A stretch of 64,000 nucleotides of DNA from Bacillota bacterium (GCA_021820965.1 JAKACZ010000019.1:1-64000); one strand, 5' to 3'. Positions 45,859-55,284 are shown, counted from the stretch's first letter. The notes: a model not told the origin generated them from the letters alone. A program made the numbers and translations.

Positions 45859-46320
45859 CTAATGACTCTCGTTGGTGCCCAAAGCCTTTCCCAGACCTTC
45901 CAAAAATCCCACTATATAGTGGATGGCGCGGGCGACATCGGGGTCCTTCAACATTCCCATCAGTTGCCAAATCGACATCTTGTCGGCGCTCGGCGCATGG
46001 CTCGCCTCTTGCGCGCGGTTTAGCCCCTGCTTGATGGCCGTGATCATGGTCATGCCAAAGCCGTCAGGCAGTGCGCCCAGGCCCAGGGCCAGCGTCAGTC
46101 CGTTTTTGAGTCCCCGCTTGGTCGGATCGGTGTCCATTTTGTTCATCACTTTTTCGGCGATCGGCTTTCGCTGTTCTAGCAGCGCGCGCACAAATCGCAG
46201 CACCCCCGCCTCTTGCAGCACCTCAACAATGGCTTCGAGATTTTCCTCAGCAGCGTCGCCGGAACGAACGGCATTCCCCGCCGTTGCCGATTCTGGCATT
46301 TCGATGATCGGCTTAGCCAT
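45859..46320 (-). CDS. DUF1641 protein of the formate dehydrogenase locus
   Basis: The 153-residue helical protein matches the DUF1641 family, commonly found downstream of NAD-type formate dehydrogenase genes in Bacillus relatives. It reads VLQEAGVLRFVRALLEQRKPIAE in the middle and ends with a GTNESH tail. It overlaps the fdh gene by eight bases. The function is not established; an assembly or subunit role is inferred from linkage. Confidence 0.8.
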   Translation of the reverse strand: MAKPIIEMPESATAGNAVRSGDAAEENLEAIVEVLQEAGVLRFVRALLEQRKPIAEKVMNKMDTDPTKRGLKNGLTLALGLGALPDGFGMTMITAIKQGLNRAQEASHAPSADKMSIWQLMGMLKDPDVARAIHYIVGFLEGLGKALGTNESH

Positions 46321-49288
46321 GGCGCCGTTCCTCCTCGTCCGGGTTTACAGTCACTAACGGGTGGTAGTCACGGCGCTCCCATTTCTTCTCAACGCGCACG
46401 CCGGGCTGCGGGTTGCGCTTTTGATAGCGCCAATTGCGGCGCGGAAGCGGTGTTCCCGGTTCTTGCTTTAGAGGCTCTAGTTTGGCATAGGTGTGCTTGT
46501 AGCCTGGTGTTCGGGTGGTAGGGTCGAACACCTCCGGGGTTAAGCGGTTAATGGCCCCGTCGCCGGTGCTGTTCATCGGCAAGTATACTTCGCGTCCCTG
46601 CACCCTGTCTGTTATCACCACGCGCATGCGGGCCTGCCCGGAGGGCGTAATCAGACGGACCCATTGACCCTCCCTGAGGTTTCTCTCCTCGGCCAGCATC
46701 GGGGACACCTCGACAAACACGTCGGGAACCAAGCGCTTGATACCCGGCACACGATAGGTTAGGTTGCCCTCATGGAAGTGCTCCAAGAGCTGACCATTGT
46801 TGACCAAGATGTCGTATTGGCTATCCGGCACCGGTACGTCTTGGAAGGTCAAAGGCACCAGTTTAGCCTTGCCGTCAGGGTGGTTAAACCTATCCTGGTA
46901 GAGGAGCGGTGTGTCGGTACCATCCGGAGCGACCGGCCAATTGAGGCTCTTGAATCCCTCCAGCCGCTCATAGGTGACTCCGGCAAACAATGGCGCTACT
47001 TGACTGACCTCCGCCATAATCTCGGATGGATGGCGGTAGTGCCACCGCGCGCCGAGGCGATTGGCCACATCGGTGAGAATTACCCAGTCCGGCCGCGCCT
47101 CGCCTAACGGCTCAAGTGCTTGGTAAAAGCGCTGGATGCGGCGCTCGGTGTTCACAAAGGTGCCCTCTTTCTCCAACGATGGGACCGCCGGCAGAATCAC
47201 GTCGGCATATTGCGCCGTCTTGGTGAGAAAGATCTCCTGTACCACCAGGAATTCCACTTTCTGCAAAGCTTCGTGGATGTGGGAGATATTGGTGTCCACC
47301 AGCGCTGTGTCCTCACCTACGATGTATAGGCCATGCAGGCGGCCATCCAGCACAGCGTCGGCAATGTCGGTGTTGGACAATCCTGGTTTTTCGGGAATCG
47401 GCTCGCCGCCCCAGACAGCTTCGGAGCGGGCTCGTGCCTCGGGGTCACCAACTTGTTCGTAGCCGGGAAGGTACACCGGTTTGGCTCCAAAGTCACTAGC
47501 ACCCTGCACGTTGTTATGGCCCCGAAGAGGATAGCCGCCGGTTCCGGGGCGCCCGATGTTGCCGGTCAACACCAGCAAATTGGAGATTGCCAGCGACCCC
47601 TGAGCACCCTGGCCTTGCTGGGTAATCCCCATAGCCCAGAGAATGGCGACACGCGGCGCTTCATGAATCATCTCCGCGAGTTTCTTGACCGTATCCGGAG
47701 CCACACCGGTGAGCGCTTCCACTTGATTAAGCGTGTAGGGCTCTAGGGAATTGATGTATTCCTCAACTCCGGTAACATGTTGGGCGAGGAACTGGTGATC
47801 AATCCAGCCTTGGTCGGCTAGAACTTTCTGCACGCCTGCCAAGAGATACGGGTCGGATCCGCTCTTGGGGTGAATGTAGAGATCGGCACGCTCCGCCATC
47901 TCATGCCGACGGACATCAATCACCACGAGTTTCTGGCCGCGAAGCTTGTGCGCGCGCTTGACCCGGGTGGCAAACACCGGATGTGATTCGCTCGTGTTGG
48001 ATCCGATGGCAATCACCAGATCAGCTGCCTCGACATCTTTCATCGTGCCGCTGTCGGCCCCGTAACCCACCGTAGTGCGAAGCCCAAAGGTTGCCGGATC
48101 CTGACAATAGGTGGAGTCGTTGTCGATGTTATTGGTGCCAATCACCGAGCGAGCCAGCTTTTGTACGAGATATGCCTCTTCATTGGAACCCTTCGAAGAG
48201 GCGACAAACATCAAAGCAGCGGGCCCATGCTCATTGCGAATCGCCTTGAGCCGCTTTGCCACCAGGTTGAGGGCTTCGTCCCAGGTCGCCTCGCGGAATG
48301 ACGACCCCTCGCGGATCAACGGCTTAGTCAAGCGGTCGGGGCTATTGACAAAGTCCCAGCCGAACTTGCCTTTCACACAGGTCGACACACTGTTGACCGG
48401 TGCTTCCAAAGTCGGGTCAATCTTTAATATCGTGCGGCCTTTGGTCCACACGTTGAAGGAGCAGCCGACGGCGCAATAGGTGCAAACCGTCTTGGCGCGC
48501 TTGATGCGGCTGTTCCGCATTTGAGACTCGATGTCAGATAGGGTAAACACCGGTCCCATCGAGGGCTCTACTCCTTCCACCAAGTCAATCATCGGTAAGA
48601 GCGTGTCTGGTTCGATGCCGGTTAAAAAGCCCGCCTCACCCAGCATCGACTTCTCCATCAGCGCGTTGCAGGGACACACGGTGACACAGTGTCCACACGA
48701 GACACAGGATGACTCTCCTATGGGCTTATGATCGTCCCACACCACCCGCGGCCGCTCCAGACTCCAGTCGATCGAAAGCGTCTCATTAACCTCAAGGTTT
48801 TGGCAGGCCTCAACGCAGCGCCCGCACAAAATGCACTGGTTGACGTCATAGCGGTAAAAGGGATTCGTATCGTCTGTGGGAGGATATGGCTTCGGGGTAT
48901 AGGGGATGGTTTGATGTTCAATCTGTAAAAGCTCGGTGGTGTTGTGCACCACGCAGTCGCCGTTATTGTTATCGCACACGGTGCAGTACAACCGGTGATT
49001 GCCGAGGATGCGCTGCATGGCTTCGTCTTGGCGCGCCTTCACCGGCTGGGACTCAGCATCGACGTTCATGCCGTCCCGGACCTTTTCGGCGCAAGCGCGC
49101 ACATACTTCCCGTCGACTGACACAATGCAGGTGTCGCAAGTTTGGATGGGGCCCAAAACGGGCAGATAACAGACATGCGGGATGGGTATTCCCTGTTCCG
49201 CCAAGACGTCAATGAGCCGTGCACCTTCGGGCACCTCCAGGGATTTGCCCCGCACCGTCAAGATGACCGTCGCTTTGGTTTTCTCCAT
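46313..49288 (-). CDS. molybdenum/tungsten formate dehydrogenase alpha subunit
   Basis: The 991-residue protein has an N-terminal NuoG-like part: a 2Fe-2S motif (HVCYLPVLG, TCDTC), a His-Cys3 cluster (HRLYCTVCDNNNGDC), and two 4Fe-4S motifs (CILCGRCVEAC and CVSCGHCVTVCPC). A Mo-bis-MGD domain follows with CTYCAVGC and the metal-ligand cysteine in STYCQDPAT. That codon is TGT, not UGA, so it is a Cys-type enzyme. It oxidises formate. A basic C-terminal tail of about 50 residues (RRNWRYQKRNPQPG) is unusual. The ATG follows GGGAGGGACAG. Confidence 0.92.
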   Translation of the reverse strand: MEKTKATVILTVRGKSLEVPEGARLIDVLAEQGIPIPHVCYLPVLGPIQTCDTCIVSVDGKYVRACAEKVRDGMNVDAESQPVKARQDEAMQRILGNHRLYCTVCDNNNGDCVVHNTTELLQIEHQTIPYTPKPYPPTDDTNPFYRYDVNQCILCGRCVEACQNLEVNETLSIDWSLERPRVVWDDHKPIGESSCVSCGHCVTVCPCNALMEKSMLGEAGFLTGIEPDTLLPMIDLVEGVEPSMGPVFTLSDIESQMRNSRIKRAKTVCTYCAVGCSFNVWTKGRTILKIDPTLEAPVNSVSTCVKGKFGWDFVNSPDRLTKPLIREGSSFREATWDEALNLVAKRLKAIRNEHGPAALMFVASSKGSNEEAYLVQKLARSVIGTNNIDNDSTYCQDPATFGLRTTVGYGADSGTMKDVEAADLVIAIGSNTSESHPVFATRVKRAHKLRGQKLVVIDVRRHEMAERADLYIHPKSGSDPYLLAGVQKVLADQGWIDHQFLAQHVTGVEEYINSLEPYTLNQVEALTGVAPDTVKKLAEMIHEAPRVAILWAMGITQQGQGAQGSLAISNLLVLTGNIGRPGTGGYPLRGHNNVQGASDFGAKPVYLPGYEQVGDPEARARSEAVWGGEPIPEKPGLSNTDIADAVLDGRLHGLYIVGEDTALVDTNISHIHEALQKVEFLVVQEIFLTKTAQYADVILPAVPSLEKEGTFVNTERRIQRFYQALEPLGEARPDWVILTDVANRLGARWHYRHPSEIMAEVSQVAPLFAGVTYERLEGFKSLNWPVAPDGTDTPLLYQDRFNHPDGKAKLVPLTFQDVPVPDSQYDILVNNGQLLEHFHEGNLTYRVPGIKRLVPDVFVEVSPMLAEERNLREGQWVRLITPSGQARMRVVITDRVQGREVYLPMNSTGDGAINRLTPEVFDPTTRTPGYKHTYAKLEPLKQEPGTPLPRRNWRYQKRNPQPGVRVEKKWERRDYHPLVTVNPDEEERRHG

Positions 49289-50209
49289 GCTGTCCCTCCC
49301 TAAGTCATCACTACTATGTCCTTGGCGCCAGCCCTCTATGCCCTGATTCGCACATCATTTCTGAAAGCGGTTGGCCACAATCCGCTCATTGGTAATGTCA
49401 TCGGCGCGATTTGACGCCCGAAACGCGATTGACGCCATATTCACGCTAGCGCGCCATGTTCCAGATTGACCGCCATTACTATGGAACATCAATCCAGACA
49501 TTGTGGCCCGCCTACCGCACTTTTAGGAGATCACGCCGGGTCAACTCAACGCAGTTCTAAAGGCCCATCTACCGGGATATCTCTGAGCCGCCCGCGTTTT
49601 GTGCTCCTATTGGATGACGCGGATGTCAGGTCCGGCGTTGTTGAACTGCCGTGGCAATGCGCGGCCTAATGTTCCATCGCGAATTTCTCGCCATCAAGGC
49701 CGAACTGGAAAACCCGGTCACAACCTCCGCAAACCGAGGCCTTTATCTGGGCCGCCTTGACGACCAAGTCATCGGTCAGCAAAGCCTCACCCATGGCAAG
49801 GCCGATGATCAATTCTGTCACAATGCGATGTTTTCCGGGCCTCACCTCCGCGTCCGCTTATTATAATCTTTCGGCAAAATTCCCTACTTTTTGGCCTGTA
49901 GCGGATCCGACTCACTGCCGGACTAATCCGCGCGGATGAACCGCGGCTGCCGCGGGGCGATGAGAGACACGGAAGGAGTGGCTAAGCCAGGATTAATCGT
50001 CTACGCATGAACAGGGATTGCACGCAACGCAATTTGATGAAAGGAGTCGCCCGATTGCTGAATGGCTATGAGCGGGAATCAGTGGTGCCGAAGGCGCTCC
50101 CCTGTACTCAGCGATATCGATGTCTGGGATTGTTTCGAAAAAAATGGTTCTCTCATTACGTGCCATCCCCGTCCCGCTTATCGGGCGCCGGGGTGGCGTC
50201 GGGACGCGC
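49289..50209. other. 921-bp gap between fdh and the DUF2249 gene
   Basis: No recognised gene. A 59-codon minus-strand frame at 49666..49845 (GTG start) reads IVTELIIGLAMGEALLTDD and then ASVCGGCDRVFQFGLDGEKF; its CGGC could bind a metal, but it has no clear ribosome site. Other frames are random-looking. Confidence 0.35.
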
Positions 50210-50665
50210 TCACCGGATGGAGAGGTGGTAGCCCTCAGCGGTCCAGTGGTCGTCATTGACCACGACTGCACCCGCCGTTTTTAGCACGTTAAGTGCTCGG
50301 GCCGACGGTTCTTCATTGAGCCAGGCGTTGCAAGTTCCTCCGATGCGCAGGCGCCGTAGCACGCCAGCAAGTTGAAATACCGCGTTTTCGATCGGCCTGC
50401 CGCGGCGGTCCACTAAGGGTGTTTGGCCGCGAAGCGCCTCGGGTGTTTGCGTAAAGGTCACCACGACATGTTCCGGCCCTTTAGTCTCAACGGTAAAGTT
50501 AAAGGCGCGCACTTCCATGACCGACTCCAGGGGTCTCGGGTCAAAGGTATTAATCAGGACAAATGGCTGGCCATCCTTTAACCCCTCCAGCGCTTTCATG
50601 ATATAGGCAAACGGCTCCCGGCCCTCGTGCTGATAAGGCCGGGAGTCAAATACCAGCAGTTCCAC
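50210..50665 (-). CDS. DUF2249 protein
   Basis: The 151-residue protein has the DUF2249 pattern: VFDSRPYQHEGREPFAYIMKALEGL, DGQPFVLINTFDPRPL, and a beta-strand part VVVTFTQ. The family resembles TusA-type folds and is often found beside nitrate, NO or formate metabolism genes. It lies 44 bp after the NuoF-like gene. The function is unknown. Confidence 0.75.
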   Translation of the reverse strand: MELLVFDSRPYQHEGREPFAYIMKALEGLKDGQPFVLINTFDPRPLESVMEVRAFNFTVETKGPEHVVVTFTQTPEALRGQTPLVDRRGRPIENAVFQLAGVLRRLRIGGTCNAWLNEEPSARALNVLKTAGAVVVNDDHWTAEGYHLSIR

Positions 50666-50709
50666 GCGTCACCGCCCTCGTATTCTCCCGGCAGATAAAT
50701 GGACTAAAG

Positions 50710-51984
50710 TTATGCTGAATGCGCCAGAGTTGACGCCAAAGGGCACCGGTGCTCCTGGATGTGCTCTATAAACTCCCCGCGAAAGTGCTTCATCGCACTC
50801 AGCATGAAAGGGAGCGACGCGTCACCCAGCGGACACAAGCACTTTCCGCTGACGTTGTCAGCGATGTCAGGCAGACGCGCCAAATCGTCCATGGTGCCTG
50901 CGCCCTCTTCGATGCGCTCTAAAATGGCTGCCATCCAGTAAGTGCCTTCGCGACAGGGAGTACATTTCCCACAGGACTCGGTCCGGTAAAACTTGAGCAG
51001 GCGAGCCGCCGATCGGACAATACACACCGTGTCGTCCAGAACCATAACACCCCCCGAGCCCAACATCGAGCCGGCGGCGACTAACGACTCATAGTCGAGT
51101 GACACACCGAAGTTTTTTGGCACCAACAATGGAACCGAACTCCCACCGGGAATGACCGCCTTAATAGAATGGCCCTCCAACGGCCCTCCGGCATACTCAT
51201 AAAGCAATGTGTCCAGCGGTGTAGCTAAGGGTACTTCATAGTTGTCTGGGCGCGCGATGCGCCCGCTTACCGAGAATATCTTGATGCCGGGGGAATCGCT
51301 GGTGCCGTAACTCCGATACCAATCACCACCATTGACCAATATGACGGGAAGGTTGGCCATGGTTTCGGCGTTGTTGACGACTGTCGGCTTCCCATACAAT
51401 CCGACCTGGGCGGGAAATGGCGGCTTGATCCGTGGCTGCCCGCGCTTTCCCTCCAAAGACTCTAAAAGCGCCGTTTCCTCACCACAGATGTACGCGCCTG
51501 CACTACGGAAGACGCTGAGATTGATGGAGAAAGCCGAGCCAAGAATGTGGTTTCCGATATACCCTGCTTGGCGAGCTTCATTCCGGGCCCTAAGCAGGGA
51601 TTCGTAACCTTGCAGCAATTCCCCCCGAACAAAAATGAAGGCTTCCGCTGCGTTCAAGGCATAGGCCGCGATGAGGGCCCCCTCAATCACCTGATGGGGA
51701 TTATGTTCGATGAGTTCCCGGTCCTTGAAGGTTCCCGGCTCAGCTTCGTCGGCATTGACGACCAAATAGCGCACCGGTTGCGACTGATCAAGAAAACTCC
51801 ATTTACGTCCGGTGGGAAATCCAGCTCCCCCCCGGCCGCGTAACCCCGATCGGGAGACCTCGTCCAGCACCGCGGTGGGGTCCATTGATAACGCTCGGCG
51901 TAATCCCTGGTATCCTTGCTGGTTAAGATAGACGCGGAGGGAATCCATGCCCGGCACGTCGCGGTGTCTCAACAAATAGTGCAT
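50710..51984 (-). CDS. NuoF-like NADH-binding flavoprotein
   Basis: The 424-residue protein binds FMN and NADH: GRGGAGFPTGRKW is the NADH loop, and ICGEETALLESLEGKRGQPR is the FMN region. The 4Fe-4S motif is CGKCTPCREGT with a distal cysteine in KCLCPLGD. It lacks the NuoE-like thioredoxin domain found in FdsB-type fusions. In this operon it most likely serves as the NAD reductase of the formate dehydrogenase. Confidence 0.92.
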   Translation of the reverse strand: MHYLLRHRDVPGMDSLRVYLNQQGYQGLRRALSMDPTAVLDEVSRSGLRGRGGAGFPTGRKWSFLDQSQPVRYLVVNADEAEPGTFKDRELIEHNPHQVIEGALIAAYALNAAEAFIFVRGELLQGYESLLRARNEARQAGYIGNHILGSAFSINLSVFRSAGAYICGEETALLESLEGKRGQPRIKPPFPAQVGLYGKPTVVNNAETMANLPVILVNGGDWYRSYGTSDSPGIKIFSVSGRIARPDNYEVPLATPLDTLLYEYAGGPLEGHSIKAVIPGGSSVPLLVPKNFGVSLDYESLVAAGSMLGSGGVMVLDDTVCIVRSAARLLKFYRTESCGKCTPCREGTYWMAAILERIEEGAGTMDDLARLPDIADNVSGKCLCPLGDASLPFMLSAMKHFRGEFIEHIQEHRCPLASTLAHSA

Positions 51985-51998
51985 GAACCCGATCTCCT

Positions 51999-52328
51999 TT
52001 ACGCATCGTCCGGCGACAAGAATACGTCGCCGTCTTCCACCCGCACCGGAAACACATCAATGGGGACAATGGCAGGCATTTTCACCGCCTGTCCCGTGCG
52101 AATGTCGAACTGGCCGCCGTGTCTGGGGCACGTCACGATGTATCCGTGGTATTCGCCCTCACAGAGTGAAGCCTCCGCATGCGAGCACGTATCATCAGTG
52201 GCAAAGACCACATCCTGGGCCCTATACAAGGCGATAGCACGATTATTGAGCTCTACTAAATAAGGAATGGTCGCATCAATATCCTCTAGCCGAGCCACCT
52301 TAATCCATGTTTTTGAAGCGGTCATCAT
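51999..52328 (-). CDS. Rieske-type ferredoxin
   Basis: The 109-residue protein has the Rieske 2Fe-2S motifs TCSHAEASLC (CxH) and CPRHGG (CxxH). It is similar to ferredoxins of ring-hydroxylating oxygenases rather than to membrane-anchored Rieske proteins, with no membrane segment. Its ATG lies at GGAGATTAAATG, overlapping the end of the previous gene. A Rieske gene in a formate dehydrogenase locus is unusual and may carry electrons between the dehydrogenase and another acceptor. Confidence 0.88.
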   Translation of the reverse strand: MMTASKTWIKVARLEDIDATIPYLVELNNRAIALYRAQDVVFATDDTCSHAEASLCEGEYHGYIVTCPRHGGQFDIRTGQAVKMPAIVPIDVFPVRVEDGDVFLSPDDA

Positions 52329-52704
52329 TTAATCTCCTTCTGGCCCAATCTGACCATTCAGGCATTGTTTGGCGGCGATCCGCTTCCGGGTCCCTGGCCC
52401 CGGTCCAAAGGTTGCGACGATTTTTCAGTGAAGGCGAGAGCGGCAAGCCAGCATATAACCCGGGTGTATTGAGCGATGACCGGCTGCTTAATAAGAGGCG
52501 GAGTGCAGTGGAAATCTCGGCCAATTGTTTCTCTTCCACAAAGACCTTGAGCATGATGCGGTCAATCGCCACAAGTAAATGGTCTTCGACGGGAACGGTC
52601 ATGGCGACACCCACATCACCTCCAAGATCGTCAACGACGAGGCGCCAAGCCCCATCCCAATATTCCCCCACAATGCCTTCCCATACATGCCACCACGGAA
52701 TCAT
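52300..52704 (-). CDS. unknown 134-residue protein heading the formate dehydrogenase locus
   Basis: The protein starts with MIPWWHVWEGIVGEYWDG after GAGGAGGCGG and ends overlapping the Rieske start by 29 bases. Residues of about 25-65 read as beta-strands (LVVDDLGGDVGVAM, HLLVAIDRIMLKVFVEE). The C-terminal third is basic and Arg-rich. I do not recognise a family. Its leading position suggests a function in electron transfer or assembly. Confidence 0.65.
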   Translation of the reverse strand: MIPWWHVWEGIVGEYWDGAWRLVVDDLGGDVGVAMTVPVEDHLLVAIDRIMLKVFVEEKQLAEISTALRLLLSSRSSLNTPGLYAGLPLSPSLKNRRNLWTGARDPEADRRQTMPEWSDWARRRLNDDRFKNMD

Positions 52705-52813
52705 CGATACCGCCTCCTCAGGTGGATTGCGCGCCTACGGCTTCGAGGCCGTTTGCCGTGCCAGGCTGGCCGATTTCCTAAGGCGATGATGCCGCATCAT
52801 TCCGTCGCGTAAC

Positions 52814-52827
52814 GTGACTTACATCAC
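52814..52827. promoter_or_regulatory. CRP/FNR-type operator upstream of the formate dehydrogenase locus
   Basis: GTGACTTACATCAC lies 110 bp before the start of the first gene and matches the 16973 site in all but one base. Confidence 0.6.
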
Positions 52828-53024
52828 AGAGTGGATTTGTGGCCAATAGCAGCAAAGCGGTGGTTATCCGCTACCGTCACGCGAATTGCAAAACATGTGG
52901 TTTATATTGTCTATCCTGCGGTTAGCCTGCTAACCCCATCTTGGCCGTTGGGCTAAGAAGGGGATGCGCGGACAATGGACTGGAGCCTTGACTTTTGTAA
53001 CAATCGAGCCAAGGAGGTGTTCGC

Positions 53025-53287
53025 GTGGCCCTAGATAAATCCTTCACTGTTTCGTTTCCGAGTGATCTCGCCGAAGCCATCGAACGGTTGGTCGCGGAAC
53101 CCGAAGAATTTGTCATCGAGGCGGTGCGTCATGAAATCCACCGGCGTGACCAGCTAGCTGCGATTCGAGAGGCCGCGGGGGAGGATCACGATGAGATTCC
53201 CGACACGGTTGAGGAACAGTGGAATTTGTGCGCCGTCTTCGAGCAAACGAAGAGCGGTTCCCGCAATGGTCGACACGGATGTCCTGA
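53025..53287 (+). pseudogene. vapB: frameshifted VapB-type antitoxin
   Basis: The frame starts with GTG after AAGGAGG. It reads a ribbon-helix-helix-like SFTVSFPSDLAEAIERLVA and EEFVIEAVRHEIHRRDQL. The expected end (EFVRRLRANEERFPQW, then a TGA at 53285 overlapping the toxin start) is in another frame, so a one-base shift near 53220 breaks the gene. In the current frame it continues to 53348 and reads through unrelated sequence. Confidence 0.6.
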
Positions 53288-53345
53288 TTTGGGTACTACG
53301 AGGCAAAACCGACGCGGTCGCCTGGCTGGAGAGAGCGGCGGCCGA
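53266..53345 (+). pseudogene. vapC: truncated VapC (PIN) toxin
   Basis: MVDTDVLIWVLRGKTDAVAW is the start of a PIN-domain ribonuclease with its first catalytic aspartate (VDTDVL). After about 27 residues it runs into the minus-strand IS630 relic. No further PIN residues remain, so it is inactive. Confidence 0.65.
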
Positions 53346-53990
53346 TGATCGTCATGGGATCCTGGCTAATGTGGACGAGGAACGCGTCCGCGGCCGCAAT
53401 AATCGCCTCGACGCTGTTGAAAAAGACATGGTCAATGACAGAGCATTTCAGCCAGCCCATAAGCCTTCGATCGGATTGAGTTGGGGTCTATAGGGCGGTA
53501 AAAACATCAGCGTTAACGTGTCGCGAGGCTGCGCTAAGAACGGCTGAATGAGCTTCGCGTGGTGAATCCGGGCATTATCTAAAATCAGCACGAGGCGCTC
53601 TCCGGGATACTGGTCGATGATCTGTTGCAGAAACTTGAGGAACTCTTGGCATCCTATGGGGTGGGGTGATGGCAGAGGATCTCGCCACTTTCATCATCCA
53701 AGGTTCCTAGGAGTTTGTCACCCCAGTGCTTCCCATAGGTCGGGATCACCTTTTGCTGACCTTTCGGAAACCAGGTACGCTTGATGGCTTGGCAGTCACG
53801 AATCGTGGCTCGGGTCTCTGCCGTCGATCAAACGCTGGCGGTCCAAGAGGACGCCCTTCAACAGGCGGGGCGAGCTGCGAGAAAATTTTCCGAGATATGA
53901 TTTCTGGCAGCACCACGGAACGCCCGGGGTAGGGTGGGCGGTCGGCGACCACGGATGAGCGCCGATCAGATCCGCATGGCGGCTCGCCAG
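53345..53990 (-). pseudogene. IS630-family transposase relic
   Basis: On the minus strand one frame reads FPKGQQKVIPTYGKHWGDK and then LLGTLDDESGEILCHHP, followed by a shift, EFLKFLQQIIDQYPGERLVL, ILDNARIHHAK and FLPPYRPQLNPIEGLW. This is the DDE core of IS630 transposases with the second Asp (LDNARIHH) and the final NPIE. A stop and frameshifts break it, and the N-terminus is not recognisable. It truncates vapC. Confidence 0.8.
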
Positions 53991-54466
53991 CTGCAACATA
54001 CCAACATGACCATGGAAACATGTGGCCGCGGAGTTTAGGGGTGTCAACGGACGACATTGTACCGGGCGCTTAGACAGCCCATCGATGTAGCTATGAATAA
54101 AGCATTAACCAGGAGATGATATACCTGCGCAAATTAAGCAGTTATTGCCAGCCACAGATTGGTTTTTGGGTAGGCTCTGCAATCAACCCGGAGCCGTTGG
54201 TTCAACCTGTTTCGGCGGCGGACGATATCTACTTACGGAAGGGAGGCAAGTCGACCGACTGCACAGTGCTTTTGGATGAAGAACCCCATCGGGTCACCGT
54301 GCGCGGAACGACCAATGCCGTGGCCAAACCAGTGGTGCAGGTCCTTTCCGGGCGCCACGTTATTCAGTCGGGATCGGATCCGCGCCTACGCGGCGGAATG
54401 CGGGAAAACCCAGATCAGACCGCCGCCGGCTTAAAACGCATGGATCCGGAGACTCTGGCGGTATGG

Positions 54467-55114
54467 CTATTCGTTGACTTTGTAGTACCAGGCTTTGTAT
54501 CCTGACTCGTCGGCGCTCTGCCACCGTTTTTGCAAGGATTCCACGGTCGCAGGTGCCGGGCTCAGCGTAGGCTGGCCGGGCTGCCAATTGGCCGGGATCG
54601 CGCATCCGCCGCTAGACGTATTTTCGCGAAATGCGTCAAACACCCGCAACAGTTCATCCACGTTCCGTCCTATCGGTGCGGGATAGGTCAGGGTGGCGCG
54701 GATGGTCGATTGGGGGTCGATGAAGAACACACTACGAACCGTAGCGGTTTCGGAATCCGCGCTAATCATCCCGTATAGGCGCGCAACTTTTAGGTCCACA
54801 TCCGCAATGACCGGAAATGGCACGTCGACACCAAAGTTTGCTTTTATACTGTCGATCCACGCCAAGTGTGAATAGACCGAGTCGACCGACAACCCCAAGA
54901 GCTTGACGTCTCGTTCAGCGAATTCACTAAATCGCCTTGCCAAGGCGATGAACTCGGACGTTCAGACAGGTGTAAAGTCTGCCGGGTGAGAAAAGAGCAT
55001 CAGCCAATGACCGGCAAAATCCGAAAGGCGAACCACGCCATGGGTTGTCACCGCCTCAAATTCAGGCGCCTTATCCCCAAGGCGTAACACAGGAGCATCA
55101 GAGTCTAAAGACAT
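54467..55114 (-). CDS. selenocysteine-containing 1-Cys-type peroxiredoxin
   Basis: The reading starts at an ATG at 55114, preceded by AAGGAGGG, and runs for 215 residues if the in-frame TGA at 54964-54962 (codon 51) is read through. The context is [16 protein letters not shown]; in the Prx6/1-Cys family this position is the peroxidatic cysteine in [13 protein letters not shown]. The rest of the protein ([57 protein letters not shown]) is intact. Without recoding the product would be only 50 residues. It reduces peroxides and would be a selenoenzyme. The alternative is a single point mutation of a TGT or TGC codon. Confidence 0.8.
54920..54955 (-). promoter_or_regulatory. putative bacterial SECIS element
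   Basis: After the UGA (54962) and 12 nt, ATCGCCTT pairs perfectly with AAGGCGAT around the loop GGC (stem at 54949-54931). An outer GAGTTC pairs with GAATTC across a 5-nt 3' bulge. The loop starts 20 nt after the UGA and begins with G. Bacterial SECIS elements are known to place such a stem-loop within about 16-37 nt of the UGA with a G in the first two loop bases. Confidence 0.7.
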
Positions 55115-55212
55115 TTTCCACCCTCCTTGGCTAACCGATAAGCAGCATTCTTGATAAGCGGGTGCTAATCGCCCCGCATGCTCGCAGCATATCGGGTTTT
55201 TTCCATTTTAAC

Positions 55213-55226
55213 GTGACGAAGGTCAC
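55213..55226. promoter_or_regulatory. CRP/FNR-type operator between peroxiredoxin and NDH-2
   Basis: GTGACGAAGGTCAC, about 100 bp upstream of the peroxiredoxin start. Confidence 0.55.
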
Positions 55227-55284
55227 AATCATAGATCTCGGGCCGAACCGGCGCGGGATAATTGTCATAAATAGATGTCAACTC

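Noticed and set aside
46313-49288. Formate dehydrogenase as a second selenoprotein
   Set aside because: The metal-ligand codon is TGT (Cys), and there is no in-frame UGA.
54116-54505. 129-codon plus-strand frame overlapping the 3' end of the peroxiredoxin gene
   Set aside because: No recognisable domain, the AGGAG lies directly at the ATG, and it converges into a real gene. Kept out of the gene list.
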